A DNA stretch of 53,609 bases from DATDAH01 sp036525535 (lineage in GTDB: Bacteria > Actinomycetota > Acidimicrobiia > Acidimicrobiales > DATDAH01), in NCBI GenBank assembly GCA_036525535.1, contig DATDAH010000338.1:1-53609 (forward strand), read 5' to 3'. Of this stretch, positions 16,640 to 25,191 are shown piece by piece. How positions within the stretch are numbered: position 1 is the stretch's first letter; the number at the start of each line of letters is the position of its first letter. The position numbers were made by a program, and so were the translations under genes. The notes beneath the pieces were generated by a model. The model searched no databases and had not been told where the DNA came from. It saw nothing but the letters and a program-made list of their open reading frames with translations.

Positions 16640-16715
16640 GCCCGCGTCATGACCCTCCCGCAGGGTGTGGACAGCGGACAGGACGTCCGCCCCGACCCTC
16701 GGAGGGAAGGCAGAC

Positions 16716-17300
16716 ATGAGCAGACGCAGGTTCGAGACGAAGCGGTGGGCCCGGTGGCTGGGCACCTTCGTGGGATTCCCCCTCGCCGGAGTGGCCGCCC
16801 GCGCCGTCGCCGGTGCCATCGACACGACGGAGGCGGCTGTCCTGGGCGGGCTGGCTGCCGGCGCCGTGCTCGGTGCCGTCCAGGTCGGGATCGGCGGCAT
16901 CGAGACCGAGCGGGTCCGATGGATCGGCGGCACCGCGGTCGGTCTGGCCGCCGGCCTCGCTGTCGGGGCGGGGATGGTCGGCTACGAGACCGACACCGCC
17001 AGCCTCGTGACCATGGGTGGCGTCTGCGGCGCCGGCGTCGGACTGGCTCAGGCCGTGTCCGTCTCCATGGGCCGCGTCGACCGGGTCCTGTGGGTCATCG
17101 TCACACCGCTGCTGTGGGCGGGCGGATGGCTGATCACCTCGCAGGTGATCGTGGATGCCGACCGCCAGCACGCCCTGTTCGGCTCCTCCGGCGCCTTGGC
17201 CGTCAGCGCCCTTTCCGGGGTCCTGTACGCCACGCGAGACCGGGGAGACCGGCCCGTGGCCGTGCCCTCCTGCGTCCTGACCGGCGAGGCGGTCGCCTGA
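16716..17300 (+). CDS. Multi-pass membrane protein of unknown function
   Basis: A 194-aa protein with about six hydrophobic Gly/Ala-rich segments (around 12-28, 38-58, 70-88, 94-112, 122-140 and 150-168). The positive N-terminus (MSRRRFETKRWARW) predicts an inside orientation. A strong purine-rich ribosome-binding site, GGAGGGAAGG at 16701-16710, decides ATG 16716 over the GTG at 16665. It is fused by ATGA overlap to the MMPL gene, so it is likely an accessory subunit or regulator of that exporter. The family is not recognised. Confidence 0.8.
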   Translation: MSRRRFETKRWARWLGTFVGFPLAGVAARAVAGAIDTTEAAVLGGLAAGAVLGAVQVGIGGIETERVRWIGGTAVGLAAGLAVGAGMVGYETDTASLVTMGGVCGAGVGLAQAVSVSMGRVDRVLWVIVTPLLWAGGWLITSQVIVDADRQHALFGSSGALAVSALSGVLYATRDRGDRPVAVPSCVLTGEAVA

Positions 17301-19468
17301 TGCGCCGCCTCGGACAGTTCGTGGTCCGCCGCCGCCGGGCCGTCATCCTCTCCTGGGTGGCGTTGCTCCTCGTCACCGCCACCATCGGCAGCGCCGCCTT
17401 CTCGGTGCTGTCGACCGACTTCGGGGCCGGTACGACAACGGAGTCGGGCCGAGTCGCCGAGCAACTCGACGACCTGGCGGAGACCGGTGGCCAGCTGGCC
17501 ATCGTGGCCGACGACATCGACGTCGACGACCCTCAGGTCGAGGCCCGGATCACGTCCGGCCTGGTGCCGATTGCCGCGCTCGACGGCGTCCTCGACGTGG
17601 CCGACCCCTGGTCGACCGGGGCTGAGGCCCTCCAGGCCACCGACGGACGCGCCGTGCTGGTCGTGGTCACCCTCGCCGGCGATCTCGACGAAGACGCCGA
17701 GCTGGCCGTCGCCAAGGAGGTCGAGGACCTCGCCCACGGCCTGGAGGCGTCGGAGGTCCTGGTCGGCGGCGACGTCCTGGTGAGCGAGACCTTCGGCACC
17801 GCCTCGGAGAACGATCTCCTCCGAGGCGAGGCCATTGCTCTGCCCATCGCCATCGTGGTCATGGTGTTCCTGCTCGGGGGCCTGGTCGCAGCCGGCATGC
17901 CGCTGCTGGTCGCCGTCGGTGGCGTGCTCACGACCCTGGCCGTCCTGGTGGCCGCCACCGAGTTCGGTGACGTGTCGATCTTCTCGGTCAACGTCGTGAA
18001 CATGCTCGGGATCGGCCTGGGCATCGACTACGGCCTGCTGATGGTCAATCGCTTCCGCGAGGAACGGGGCCACGGGCTGGAGGTCCACGACGCCGTGGCC
18101 GCCACCGTGGCCTCGGCGGGGACCACCGTGCTCTTCTCGGCCCTCACCGTGGCGGTGGCGATGTCCGGGCTCTTCGTCTTCGGGGTGCCGCTGCTCACGT
18201 CGTTCGGCATCGCCGGGCTCGCCGTTGTGCTCCTGTCCATGGCCGCCGCGATCACGCTGCTGCCCGCGACGCTGGCTGCGGTCGGCGGCCGGATCAAGCC
18301 GCTCGCCCCCACCCCCGATGTCGACGGCCGCTTCTACCGGCTGACCCGCTGGGTGCAGGGCCGCGCCGCCTGGGTCGGTGGCGCCACCGCCCTGCTGCTG
18401 CTCCTGCTGGCGGTGCCGTTCCTGAGCGCCCGCTTCGAGAACGGGGACGCCCGGACGCTGCCCCGGTCCTCGGAGGTCCGGGCTACGGCACTGACGCTGT
18501 CCGAGCGTTTCCCGGCCCGGGGCACCGACCCGGTGACCGTCATCGCCGCGGCCGATGCCGACGATCCGGCCTTCGTCACCTGGCTCGACGAGGTGTCGTC
18601 GACCGATGGTGTCCTCGGAGCCTCGACCCGGCCCGGCACGCCATCCGGGCTGACCGTCGTGGACCTGGTCCCGACGGGCACCTCGCAGGGCGACCCGGCG
18701 ACCGCGGTGGTCGACCGGATCCGAGCCGACGAGCCGGGCTTCGACGTCCAGGTCGGGGGACCGGCCGCGGAGCTGTCCGACGTGAAGGAGCGACTGGGGG
18801 CCCGCCTCCCGCTGGCCGTCGCGATGGTCTGTCTGGCCACCCTTGTCCTGTTGTTCCTCATGACCGGATCGATCGTCGTGCCCATCAAGGCCGTGCTCAT
18901 GAACATCCTGAGCCTCGGCGCCAGCTTCGGCGCCATGGTCTGGATCTTCCAAGAGGGACACCTCTCCGGCCTCCTGGCCTTCGACTCCGTCGGGGCCCTC
19001 GACCTCTGGATGCCGGTGCTGATCCTGATCTTCGCCTTCGGGCTCTCGATGGACTACGAGGTCTTCCTCCTCTCCCGGATCAAGGAAGTGCACGACGAGA
19101 CCGGCGACAACGACCTCGCCGTCGCCGTGGGCCTCCAACGCTCAGGGCGGATCATCACCTCAGCGGCGGCGCTGATCGTCGTGGTCTTCGCCGGCTTCGC
19201 CGCCGGTGAGGTACTGGCCATCAAACAGCTGGGTGTCGGGCTGGCCATCGCCGTCATCGTGGACGCCACGCTGGTGCGCACGCTGCTGGTACCCGCGACC
19301 ATGAAGCTGCTGGGGGAGCGGAACTGGTGGGCGCCGGCGCCCCTGCGCCGGTTCCACGACCGCTACGGCCTGCACGAAGCACCCTCGACGCCGGCGCCGC
19401 TACCCGCCCCGGCCGCGGTCCCGGCACCGGTGTCCGTGGCCGCGGCCCGGGTGGAGGTCTCCCGATGA
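17300..19468 (+). CDS. MMPL-family (RND superfamily) transporter
   Basis: A 722-aa exporter with the MMPL layout: one helix, an external domain (about 35-170), a bundle of five to six helices (about 175-345), a second loop (about 360-495) and a final helix bundle ending near 690. The key proton-relay segments GIGLGIDYGLLMVNRFREE and FGLSMDYEVFLLSRIKE, each with Asp-Tyr, are intact. Family members move lipids or hydrophobic compounds, or serve in drug efflux. The C-terminal tail is Ala/Pro rich. It overlaps its neighbours at both ends (ATGA), so the downstream epimerase-like gene belongs to the same operon. Confidence 0.92.
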   Translation: MRRLGQFVVRRRRAVILSWVALLLVTATIGSAAFSVLSTDFGAGTTTESGRVAEQLDDLAETGGQLAIVADDIDVDDPQVEARITSGLVPIAALDGVLDVADPWSTGAEALQATDGRAVLVVVTLAGDLDEDAELAVAKEVEDLAHGLEASEVLVGGDVLVSETFGTASENDLLRGEAIALPIAIVVMVFLLGGLVAAGMPLLVAVGGVLTTLAVLVAATEFGDVSIFSVNVVNMLGIGLGIDYGLLMVNRFREERGHGLEVHDAVAATVASAGTTVLFSALTVAVAMSGLFVFGVPLLTSFGIAGLAVVLLSMAAAITLLPATLAAVGGRIKPLAPTPDVDGRFYRLTRWVQGRAAWVGGATALLLLLLAVPFLSARFENGDARTLPRSSEVRATALTLSERFPARGTDPVTVIAAADADDPAFVTWLDEVSSTDGVLGASTRPGTPSGLTVVDLVPTGTSQGDPATAVVDRIRADEPGFDVQVGGPAAELSDVKERLGARLPLAVAMVCLATLVLLFLMTGSIVVPIKAVLMNILSLGASFGAMVWIFQEGHLSGLLAFDSVGALDLWMPVLILIFAFGLSMDYEVFLLSRIKEVHDETGDNDLAVAVGLQRSGRIITSAAALIVVVFAGFAAGEVLAIKQLGVGLAIAVIVDATLVRTLLVPATMKLLGERNWWAPAPLRRFHDRYGLHEAPSTPAPLPAPAAVPAPVSVAAARVEVSR

Positions 19469-20400
19469 GCGGGCATGTGGTCTTCGGCACCGGTCAGGTC
19501 GGCAGCCACCTCGTCGCCCAGCTGCTCGATGGCGGACGCGAGGTGACCGCCGTCAGCCGCAGTGGGCGCCGGCAGTTCACCGGAGCGACCAACATCGCCG
19601 GCGACGCCACCGACCCGACCTTCACCAAGGAGGTGAGTGCGGGCGCCGACGTCGTCTACTTCTGCCTCGACGCCCCCGACTACCACCGCTGGCCCGAGCA
19701 GTTCCCCCCCCTGCAGCACGGCGTGCTCACGGCGGCCCAGGCTGCCGGGGCCCGTCTCGTCGTCCTGGAGAACCTCTACGGCTACGGCCCCGTCGACGGT
19801 CGGGAGCTGGACGAGTCATTGCCTCTCGCCGCGACGTCGGCGAAGGGGAGGACCAGGGGGGCGATGACCGAGGAGCTCCTCGATGCCCATCGAGCCGGGA
19901 CTGTCGAGGTCGCCATCGGTCGGGCGTCGGACTACTTCGGCCCTGGGGCCACCCACAGCGCGCTCGGCGAACTCGTCTTCGCCAGCGCGCTGGCGGGCAA
20001 GTCGGCCCAGGTCATGGGCGACCCCGACCGTCCCCACAGCTACTCGTACACCCCCGACGTCGCCTCCGGGCTGATCGCCCTGGGTGCCGACGCTCGAGCC
20101 GGTGGCGCGGTGTGGCACCTGCCCGTCGCCGAGACATGGACGACCCGGCAGGTCGTCGAGTACGTGTACGGGCTGGCCAGGTCGAAGCCGAAGCTGTTCG
20201 CCGCGGGCAGGACGTCCCTGTGGCTGTACGGCCTGGTCAAGCCGGAGATGCGGGAGTACCTCCACACGCTCTACCAGTTCACCGATGACTGGACCGTCTC
20301 CGACGCCCGCTTCCGGGCCACCTTCGGCGACCTCAGCACGCCTCTCCCTGACGCCCTGGGCACGACCCTCGACTGGTACGCCACCGCCCCGACCGCATGA
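19465..20400 (+). CDS. NAD(P)-dependent epimerase/dehydratase-like protein (extended SDR)
   Basis: A 311-aa Rossmann-fold protein. The dinucleotide-binding motif GTGQVGSHL is at 6-14, followed by strands typical of extended SDR or NmrA-like proteins (NIAGDATDPTFTKEVSAGADVVYFCLDAPDYHRWP, VVLENLYGYG). The usual YxxxK is not clear (KGRTRGAMTEELLDAH follows the strand), so catalysis is uncertain and a redox-sensing role is possible. Its ATG sits inside the MMPL stop. Eighteen nucleotides later an AraC-type regulator begins. Confidence 0.88.
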   Translation: MSGHVVFGTGQVGSHLVAQLLDGGREVTAVSRSGRRQFTGATNIAGDATDPTFTKEVSAGADVVYFCLDAPDYHRWPEQFPPLQHGVLTAAQAAGARLVVLENLYGYGPVDGRELDESLPLAATSAKGRTRGAMTEELLDAHRAGTVEVAIGRASDYFGPGATHSALGELVFASALAGKSAQVMGDPDRPHSYSYTPDVASGLIALGADARAGGAVWHLPVAETWTTRQVVEYVYGLARSKPKLFAAGRTSLWLYGLVKPEMREYLHTLYQFTDDWTVSDARFRATFGDLSTPLPDALGTTLDWYATAPTA

Positions 20401-20418
20401 GCACGCGATGATCTGGCG

Positions 20419-20895
20419 ATGACTGAGCCGCCACCGGTTCGGCACCTGCTGCGGGCCAAGGACCTGGCCGACACCCGTTACCCGGAGCCCCTCGCCGTGC
20501 GGGACCTGGCCCGAGTGGCCGGCCTGTCGCCCGCCCATTTCAGTCGGGAGTTCGGGCAGGCGTTCGGCGAGTCACCGCACCGGTACCTGCTGACCCGGCG
20601 ACTCGAGCGGGCGGCGGCCCTGCTGCGGACGACGGATTGGTCGATCACCGACATCTGCTTCGCCGTGGGGCTGACCAGCGTCGGTTCGTTCACGACCAGC
20701 TTCCGGCGGGTCTACGGGCTCGCCCCCGGGCAGTACCGGGCATCGTTCCCACCGGCCCAGCGCCACATCCGGGTCCCGCAGTGCGTGGCCCTGGCCTATG
20801 GACGCCCCCAGAACCGCACGTTTCGAGAAGACGATGCGTCGGCGAATTCGTACGGTCGGAGTCCCACCCCCAAGCACACGGAGGAACCGACATGA
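20419..20895 (+). CDS. AraC-family DNA-binding protein (HTH domain only)
   Basis: A 158-aa regulator that is almost only the AraC/XylS double HTH (about 6-112: LAVRDLARVAGLSPAHFSREFGQAFGESPHRYLLTRRLERAAALLRTTDWSITDICFAVG and SFTTSFRRVYGLAPGQYR). No ligand-binding domain is present, as in SoxS/MarA-size proteins; the tail carries a Gln/Arg-rich, likely disordered stretch. It is coupled by ATGA overlap to a VOC-family gene and is part of the run that begins at the MMPL operon, so it may control it. Confidence 0.9.
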   Translation: MTEPPPVRHLLRAKDLADTRYPEPLAVRDLARVAGLSPAHFSREFGQAFGESPHRYLLTRRLERAAALLRTTDWSITDICFAVGLTSVGSFTTSFRRVYGLAPGQYRASFPPAQRHIRVPQCVALAYGRPQNRTFREDDASANSYGRSPTPKHTEEPT

Positions 20896-21323
20896 CCGCC
20901 ATCGCCAACGCCCAGTTCTGGGTGCACGACCAGGACGAGGCCCTTGCCTTCTACACCGGCGTGCTCGGCTGGGAGGTGCGCTCGGACGTCACCATGGACG
21001 AGTGGAACTTCCGCTGGCTGGTCGTCGGCCCCGTCGGCCAAGAGGACGTCGGACTGGTGCTCATGCCCGTGCCCGGTCCGCCCATGATCGACGAGGAGCG
21101 CAGTGGCCAGTTGAGCGAGCTGGTGGCCATGGGAGCCGGCGGCACGCTGTTCCTGACGACCGACGACTGCCAGGCCACCTACGACGAGCTCTCGGCTCGG
21201 GGCCTGGCCTTCAACGACCCACCTACCCCGCAGCCCTACGGCATCGACACGTCGTTCCGGGACCCCTCGGGCAACAACCTCCGCCTCACCCAGGTGCTCG
21301 AGTTCGACCTGACCCGAGGCTGA
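20892..21323 (+). CDS. VOC-superfamily protein (glyoxalase/bleomycin-resistance-like)
   Basis: A 143-aa protein with two beta-alpha-beta-beta-beta modules of the vicinal oxygen chelate fold: AQFWVHDQDEALAFYTGVLGWEV and GGTLFLTTDDCQATYDELSARGL ... SFRDPSGNNLRLTQV. The metal-ligand positions (His11 and Glu/Gln at the strand ends) are only partly conserved. AraC-VOC pairs of this kind are frequent in actinobacteria, with the VOC protein often acting on an electrophile. The GAGGAA site at 20881-20886 and the ATGA overlap fix the start. Confidence 0.9.
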   Translation: MTAIANAQFWVHDQDEALAFYTGVLGWEVRSDVTMDEWNFRWLVVGPVGQEDVGLVLMPVPGPPMIDEERSGQLSELVAMGAGGTLFLTTDDCQATYDELSARGLAFNDPPTPQPYGIDTSFRDPSGNNLRLTQVLEFDLTRG

Positions 21324-21355
21324 AGGGCGGCTCCGGCCGCCACCGGCGGCTCACC

Positions 21356-21361
21356 TACGCT
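21356..21361 (+). promoter_or_regulatory. Putative -10 element of the Bax-inhibitor-like gene
   Basis: TACGCT lies 7 nt before GTG 21369. This supports the GTG start over the ATG at 21387 and a leaderless transcript. Confidence 0.45.
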
Positions 21362-21368
21362 CAGCGGC

Positions 21369-22193
21369 GTGCCTACCACTGCGCCCATGACCGCCACCCG
21401 GCCCGGAGCGTCGAGCCGCTCCGGCAATCCGGCGTTCAGCGAGCGGGTCGTCGACGAGTACCTGTCCGGCGGCGCCGGGGCGCCGAAGACCATGCGGGTG
21501 TCGGGGACGGCGGCCAAGACGCTGTTCCTGCTCCTGGTCCTCATCGCGGGCGGCGCGTACGGCTGGGCGTCAGCGACCCAGTCCGTCGGCGCCGACGTCG
21601 GCTCGGGCTACGCCAACACCACCGTCACCATCCCGGGTGGGTTCTGGTTGGCGTCCTTCGCGGCGCTGTTCGTCGGGATCTTCGTGGCCCTGAACCCCCG
21701 GCGAGCGGCCATCGGCGGCATCATCTACGCGCTCCTGGAGGGCTACCTCCTCGGTGCCATCTCCGCCGCCTTCGACGCGCAGACCGAGGGGATCGTCGGC
21801 GCCGCCATCCTGGCCACCGTCTGCGTGTTCGTGGCCGCCCTGTTCCTCTACCTGACCCGCCTCATCCGACCCACCGCCAAGATGGCGTTCGGCGTGGCCG
21901 CGGGGATCGGCGGCCTCATCCTGGTGTCGATCTTCGTGAGCATCGTCGCGATCTTCGACTGGCAGTGGCTCTACAGCGACCAGTTCCGCACGATCGGTCT
22001 CATCGTCGGCGGGTTGGCGATCATCCTCGCCGCCCTGAGCCTCACGCTGGACTTCGCCAGCATCGAGGGCGGGGTGGAGGCCGGGGCGCCCCGCTTCATG
22101 GAGTGGTACTGCGGCTACGGGCTGATGGTCACCCTCATCTGGCTGTACATCACCATCCTGCGCGTCCTGGCCCTGCTCGCCCGCAACCGCTGA
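21369..22193 (+). CDS. Bax inhibitor-1/YccA-family membrane protein
   Basis: A 274-aa protein with seven hydrophobic helices between about residues 48 and 268, preceded by a soluble N-terminus containing the actinobacterial signature SGNPAFSERVVDEYL. Segments IGGIIYALLEGYLLGAISAAF and the final charged pair near RNR match the BI-1/YccA (TMBIM-like) family, which forms calcium-leak or protease-associated membrane proteins. Function in bacteria is not settled. It appears monocistronic; the LuxR-type gene starts 48 nt beyond. Confidence 0.9.
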   Translation: MPTTAPMTATRPGASSRSGNPAFSERVVDEYLSGGAGAPKTMRVSGTAAKTLFLLLVLIAGGAYGWASATQSVGADVGSGYANTTVTIPGGFWLASFAALFVGIFVALNPRRAAIGGIIYALLEGYLLGAISAAFDAQTEGIVGAAILATVCVFVAALFLYLTRLIRPTAKMAFGVAAGIGGLILVSIFVSIVAIFDWQWLYSDQFRTIGLIVGGLAIILAALSLTLDFASIEGGVEAGAPRFMEWYCGYGLMVTLIWLYITILRVLALLARNR

Positions 22194-22241
22194 GCCGGCG
22201 GGAGAGTAGTCAGGACGACGCGGTGCCATCATCGTGGGCGA

Positions 22242-23891
22242 ATGTCGTCCCATGACGCACTCGTAGACGAGGGCCGAGCGGCTTTTCGCTCGGGCGACGG
22301 GGCAGCGGCCCGTCGGGCGTTCGAGGCGGCGTTGGCGGAGCGTCAGTCGGGGCCCGCCCATGAGGGCCTCGGGCAGGCCCACTACGTGTTGGGCGAGTAC
22401 GAACCCGCCATCAGCGCCTACGAGCGCGCGTATGCGACCTATCGGACCGAAGGGGAGGTGCTCGGTGCCGGCAACGTCGCCCGGATGCTGGCCTGGGTGC
22501 ACGGCGGCGTCTACGGCGACTGGGTGGTGCAGAACGCGTGGATGGGTCGGGCTCGCAGCCTGCTGGCCGAGGCCGGCGGCGAGTCGGTCGAGCACGGGTG
22601 GGTCGAGATGATCGATGCGCTGTCCGAGTCCGACCGGGATCGCTGCATCGAGCGCCTTCCGACCGCGGTCGCCATCGGACGCCGCTTCGGCGACGCCGAC
22701 CTGGAGTTCGATGCATTGGCCAACCTCGGTCTCATGCTCGTCGTCGTCAACCGGGTCGAGGAGGGCATGCTCCTCGTCGACGAGGCTCTGGCCGCGATCT
22801 GTGCCGGCGAGGTCGAGGACCTCCCGGTCATCGAAGGCTGCTTCTGTGGGATGTTCCTGGCCTGTGAGCGGACCCAGGACGTCGTCAGGGCCGAGCAATG
22901 GCTTCGGGCGGCGGAGGACCTGGCGAACCGTCGGCGGCTACGAACGGTGTCGGCGTTCTGCCGGACCCACTACGGCGGGATCCTAACGGCCGCCGGACGC
23001 TGGGAGGAAGCCGAGGCCTCGCTCACCGAGACCGCCCGGCTCACGAACGGTGGGTCGCCCGCGATGCGCCAGAACGCCCTGGTCCGGTTGGCCGACCTGC
23101 GCGTGCGTCAGGGTCGTCTGGAGGAGGCGGGCCAACTGCTGGAGGGCCTCGACCAGCACCCCTACGCCGTGCGGCCCGTGGCCGCCCTCCAGCTGGCCAC
23201 CGGCAACATCGCCCAAGCCCGCGAGACCCTCGAACGGGCCCTGCGGTCCGAGGCGGTGGAGATCCCCGTCGGGAGCCTGCTCGCCCTCCTGGTCGACGTG
23301 CACCTGGCCGCGGGAGATCTGGAGGAGGCGGCTGGGGCGACCTCCCAGATGGAAGTCCTCGCCGAGGAGGTCCCGAGCGACTACCACCGGGCCGTGGCCG
23401 CCCTTGCGCGCGGCAAGGTGTGTCTCGCATCCTCGTCAGGCGACGCCCAGCTCTGCCTCGAAGCGGCCCTGACGGCGTTCTCGCGGGCCCACATGCCCGT
23501 CGAGCGGGCCCGGGCCCGGCTGGAACTGGCCAAGGCCCTCGCCGAAGAGCGACCGGAGCTCGCCATCGCCGAGGCGACCGCCGCCCTCGACGACCTCGAG
23601 CGCCTCGAAGCCGCCCGCGACGCCGACGCGGCCGCGGCCCTTGTGCGGTCCCTCGGTGGGCCGGCGAGGACGGGACCGAAGGGGGCGGGCTCCCTCACCC
23701 GGCGCGAGACCGAGGTGCTCGACTTGCTCGGGCACGGCCTCTCGAACCCCGAGATCGGTGAGCGACTCTTCATCAGCCGCAAGACGGTCGAGCACCACGT
23801 CGGTCGGCTGTTGGCCAAGCTCGGCCTGCGGAGCCGGTCGGAGGCCGCCGCGTACGCGACCCGTCAGGCGGCCGAGGGAATCAGGGACTAG
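22242..23891 (+). CDS. LuxR-type regulator with N-terminal TPR-like repeats
   Basis: A 549-aa regulator. Residues 1-470 are helical repeats of TPR type (for example RRAFEAALAERQSGPAHEGLGQAHYVLGEYEPAISAYERAY), lacking the ATPase of full LAL proteins. The C-terminal HTH (about 486-540) has LTRRETEVLDLLGHGLSNPEIGERLFISRKTVEHHVGRLLAKLGLRSR, the LuxR/FixJ consensus. This architecture is typical of regulators that sense a protein partner through the repeats. The FAD-dependent enzyme downstream (78 nt away) has its own Shine-Dalgarno and may be the target. Confidence 0.9.
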   Translation: MSSHDALVDEGRAAFRSGDGAAARRAFEAALAERQSGPAHEGLGQAHYVLGEYEPAISAYERAYATYRTEGEVLGAGNVARMLAWVHGGVYGDWVVQNAWMGRARSLLAEAGGESVEHGWVEMIDALSESDRDRCIERLPTAVAIGRRFGDADLEFDALANLGLMLVVVNRVEEGMLLVDEALAAICAGEVEDLPVIEGCFCGMFLACERTQDVVRAEQWLRAAEDLANRRRLRTVSAFCRTHYGGILTAAGRWEEAEASLTETARLTNGGSPAMRQNALVRLADLRVRQGRLEEAGQLLEGLDQHPYAVRPVAALQLATGNIAQARETLERALRSEAVEIPVGSLLALLVDVHLAAGDLEEAAGATSQMEVLAEEVPSDYHRAVAALARGKVCLASSSGDAQLCLEAALTAFSRAHMPVERARARLELAKALAEERPELAIAEATAALDDLERLEAARDADAAAALVRSLGGPARTGPKGAGSLTRRETEVLDLLGHGLSNPEIGERLFISRKTVEHHVGRLLAKLGLRSRSEAAAYATRQAAEGIRD

Positions 23892-23969
23892 ATCGGGGAG
23901 GTCCCCGATGCTCCGTTCCGGCCCTCCTGTCATCGTCACCTCCACCCGACTCCAGGAGGTACGACACCG

Positions 23970-25181
23970 ATGGCTCAGTCCTACGACGTGATCGTGGTCG
24001 GTGCCCGCTGTGCTGGTTCTCCCACCGCCATGCTGATGGCCCGCCTCGGGCACCGGGTCCTGGTGGTGGACCGGGCGACCTTCCCCAGCGACACGATGTC
24101 GACGCACATGATCCACGTCCCGGGCGTCGCCGCCCTCGCTCGCTGGGGCCTGGCTGACCGCCTGGCGGCAACCGGCTGCCCGCCCCTGACGCGATACGCC
24201 TTCGACTTCGGGCCGCTCACGCTGGTCGGCACCCCTCGACCCGTCGAGGGGTCAGACCGGGCCTACGCCCCGCGGCGCACGATCCTCGACCACCTTCTCG
24301 TGGAAGCCGCCGCGGAGGCCGGAGCCGAGGTCCGCGCCGGCGTCACCGTGGAAGAGCTCATCGTCGAGGACGGGGCGGTCTGCGGGATCCGGGGCCATGA
24401 CGGCGCCGGCAGGACGATGACGGAGCGAGCCAAGGTCGTCGTGGGGGCGGACGGGCGCTACTCGGTGGTGGCCAAGGCCGTTGGTCCTGAGCACTACCGG
24501 GAACGGGCCCCGCTGGAAGCCGGGTACTACTCCTACTGGAGCGGTGTGCCCGCCGACACCTTCGAGGTCTACGTCCGGCCCCAGCGCTCTTTCGCGGTCA
24601 TCCCGACCCATGACGACCTCAGCCTCGTCGTGGCCACCTGGCCGACCGCCGATGTCGTGGCCAACCGCCACGACATCGAGGGGAACTTCCTGAGAGCGAT
24701 CGAACTCGCCCCCCCGCTGGCCGAGCGGCTCCGAGCCGGTACCCGCGTGGCTCGATTCGCCGGTACCCACGACCTGCCCAACTTCTTCCGCAAGCCCTTC
24801 GGGCCGGGCTGGACCCTGGTCGGCGACGCCGGCTACCACAAGGACCCGCAGACGGCCCAGGGGATCACCGACGCCTTCCTGCACGCCGAGCTCCTGGCGA
24901 CTGCCCTGCACGAGACCCTCGAGGGGACACGGGCCTTTGACGACGCCCTGCTCGACTACCAGCTCCGCCGCGACGACGCCGTCCTGCCGATGTACGACTT
25001 GACCTGTGAGCTGGCCTCCCTCGAGCCGCCACCGCCCGAGGTGCTGCAGCTCCTCATGGCGGCCCGTGGTGACCAGCGAGCGGCGGACACCTTCGCCAGC
25101 GTGATCGCCGGCAGCGCACCCGTGGCCGAGTTCTTCGGGCCGGAGAACGCCGAGCGCCTGCTCGCCGGGGCCCGGCCCTGA
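23970..25181 (+). CDS. FAD-dependent oxidoreductase of the PHBH/geranylgeranyl-reductase fold
   Basis: A 403-aa flavoenzyme. The N-terminal FAD-binding motif VIVVGARCAGSPTAM is at 6-20, with GHRVLVVDRATFPSD following. The middle motif (VVVGADGRYSVVA, near 151-163) and the second FAD motif WTLVGDAGYHKDPQTAQGI (about 284-302) define the p-hydroxybenzoate hydroxylase/geranylgeranyl reductase class. Substrate unknown; such enzymes hydroxylate aromatics or reduce isoprenoids. AGGAGG lies about 10 nt upstream of the ATG. It converges on the DODA-like gene with 10 nt between stops. Confidence 0.9.
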   Translation: MAQSYDVIVVGARCAGSPTAMLMARLGHRVLVVDRATFPSDTMSTHMIHVPGVAALARWGLADRLAATGCPPLTRYAFDFGPLTLVGTPRPVEGSDRAYAPRRTILDHLLVEAAAEAGAEVRAGVTVEELIVEDGAVCGIRGHDGAGRTMTERAKVVVGADGRYSVVAKAVGPEHYRERAPLEAGYYSYWSGVPADTFEVYVRPQRSFAVIPTHDDLSLVVATWPTADVVANRHDIEGNFLRAIELAPPLAERLRAGTRVARFAGTHDLPNFFRKPFGPGWTLVGDAGYHKDPQTAQGITDAFLHAELLATALHETLEGTRAFDDALLDYQLRRDDAVLPMYDLTCELASLEPPPPEVLQLLMAARGDQRAADTFASVIAGSAPVAEFFGPENAERLLAGARP

Positions 25182-25191
25182 CGTCTCCCGT

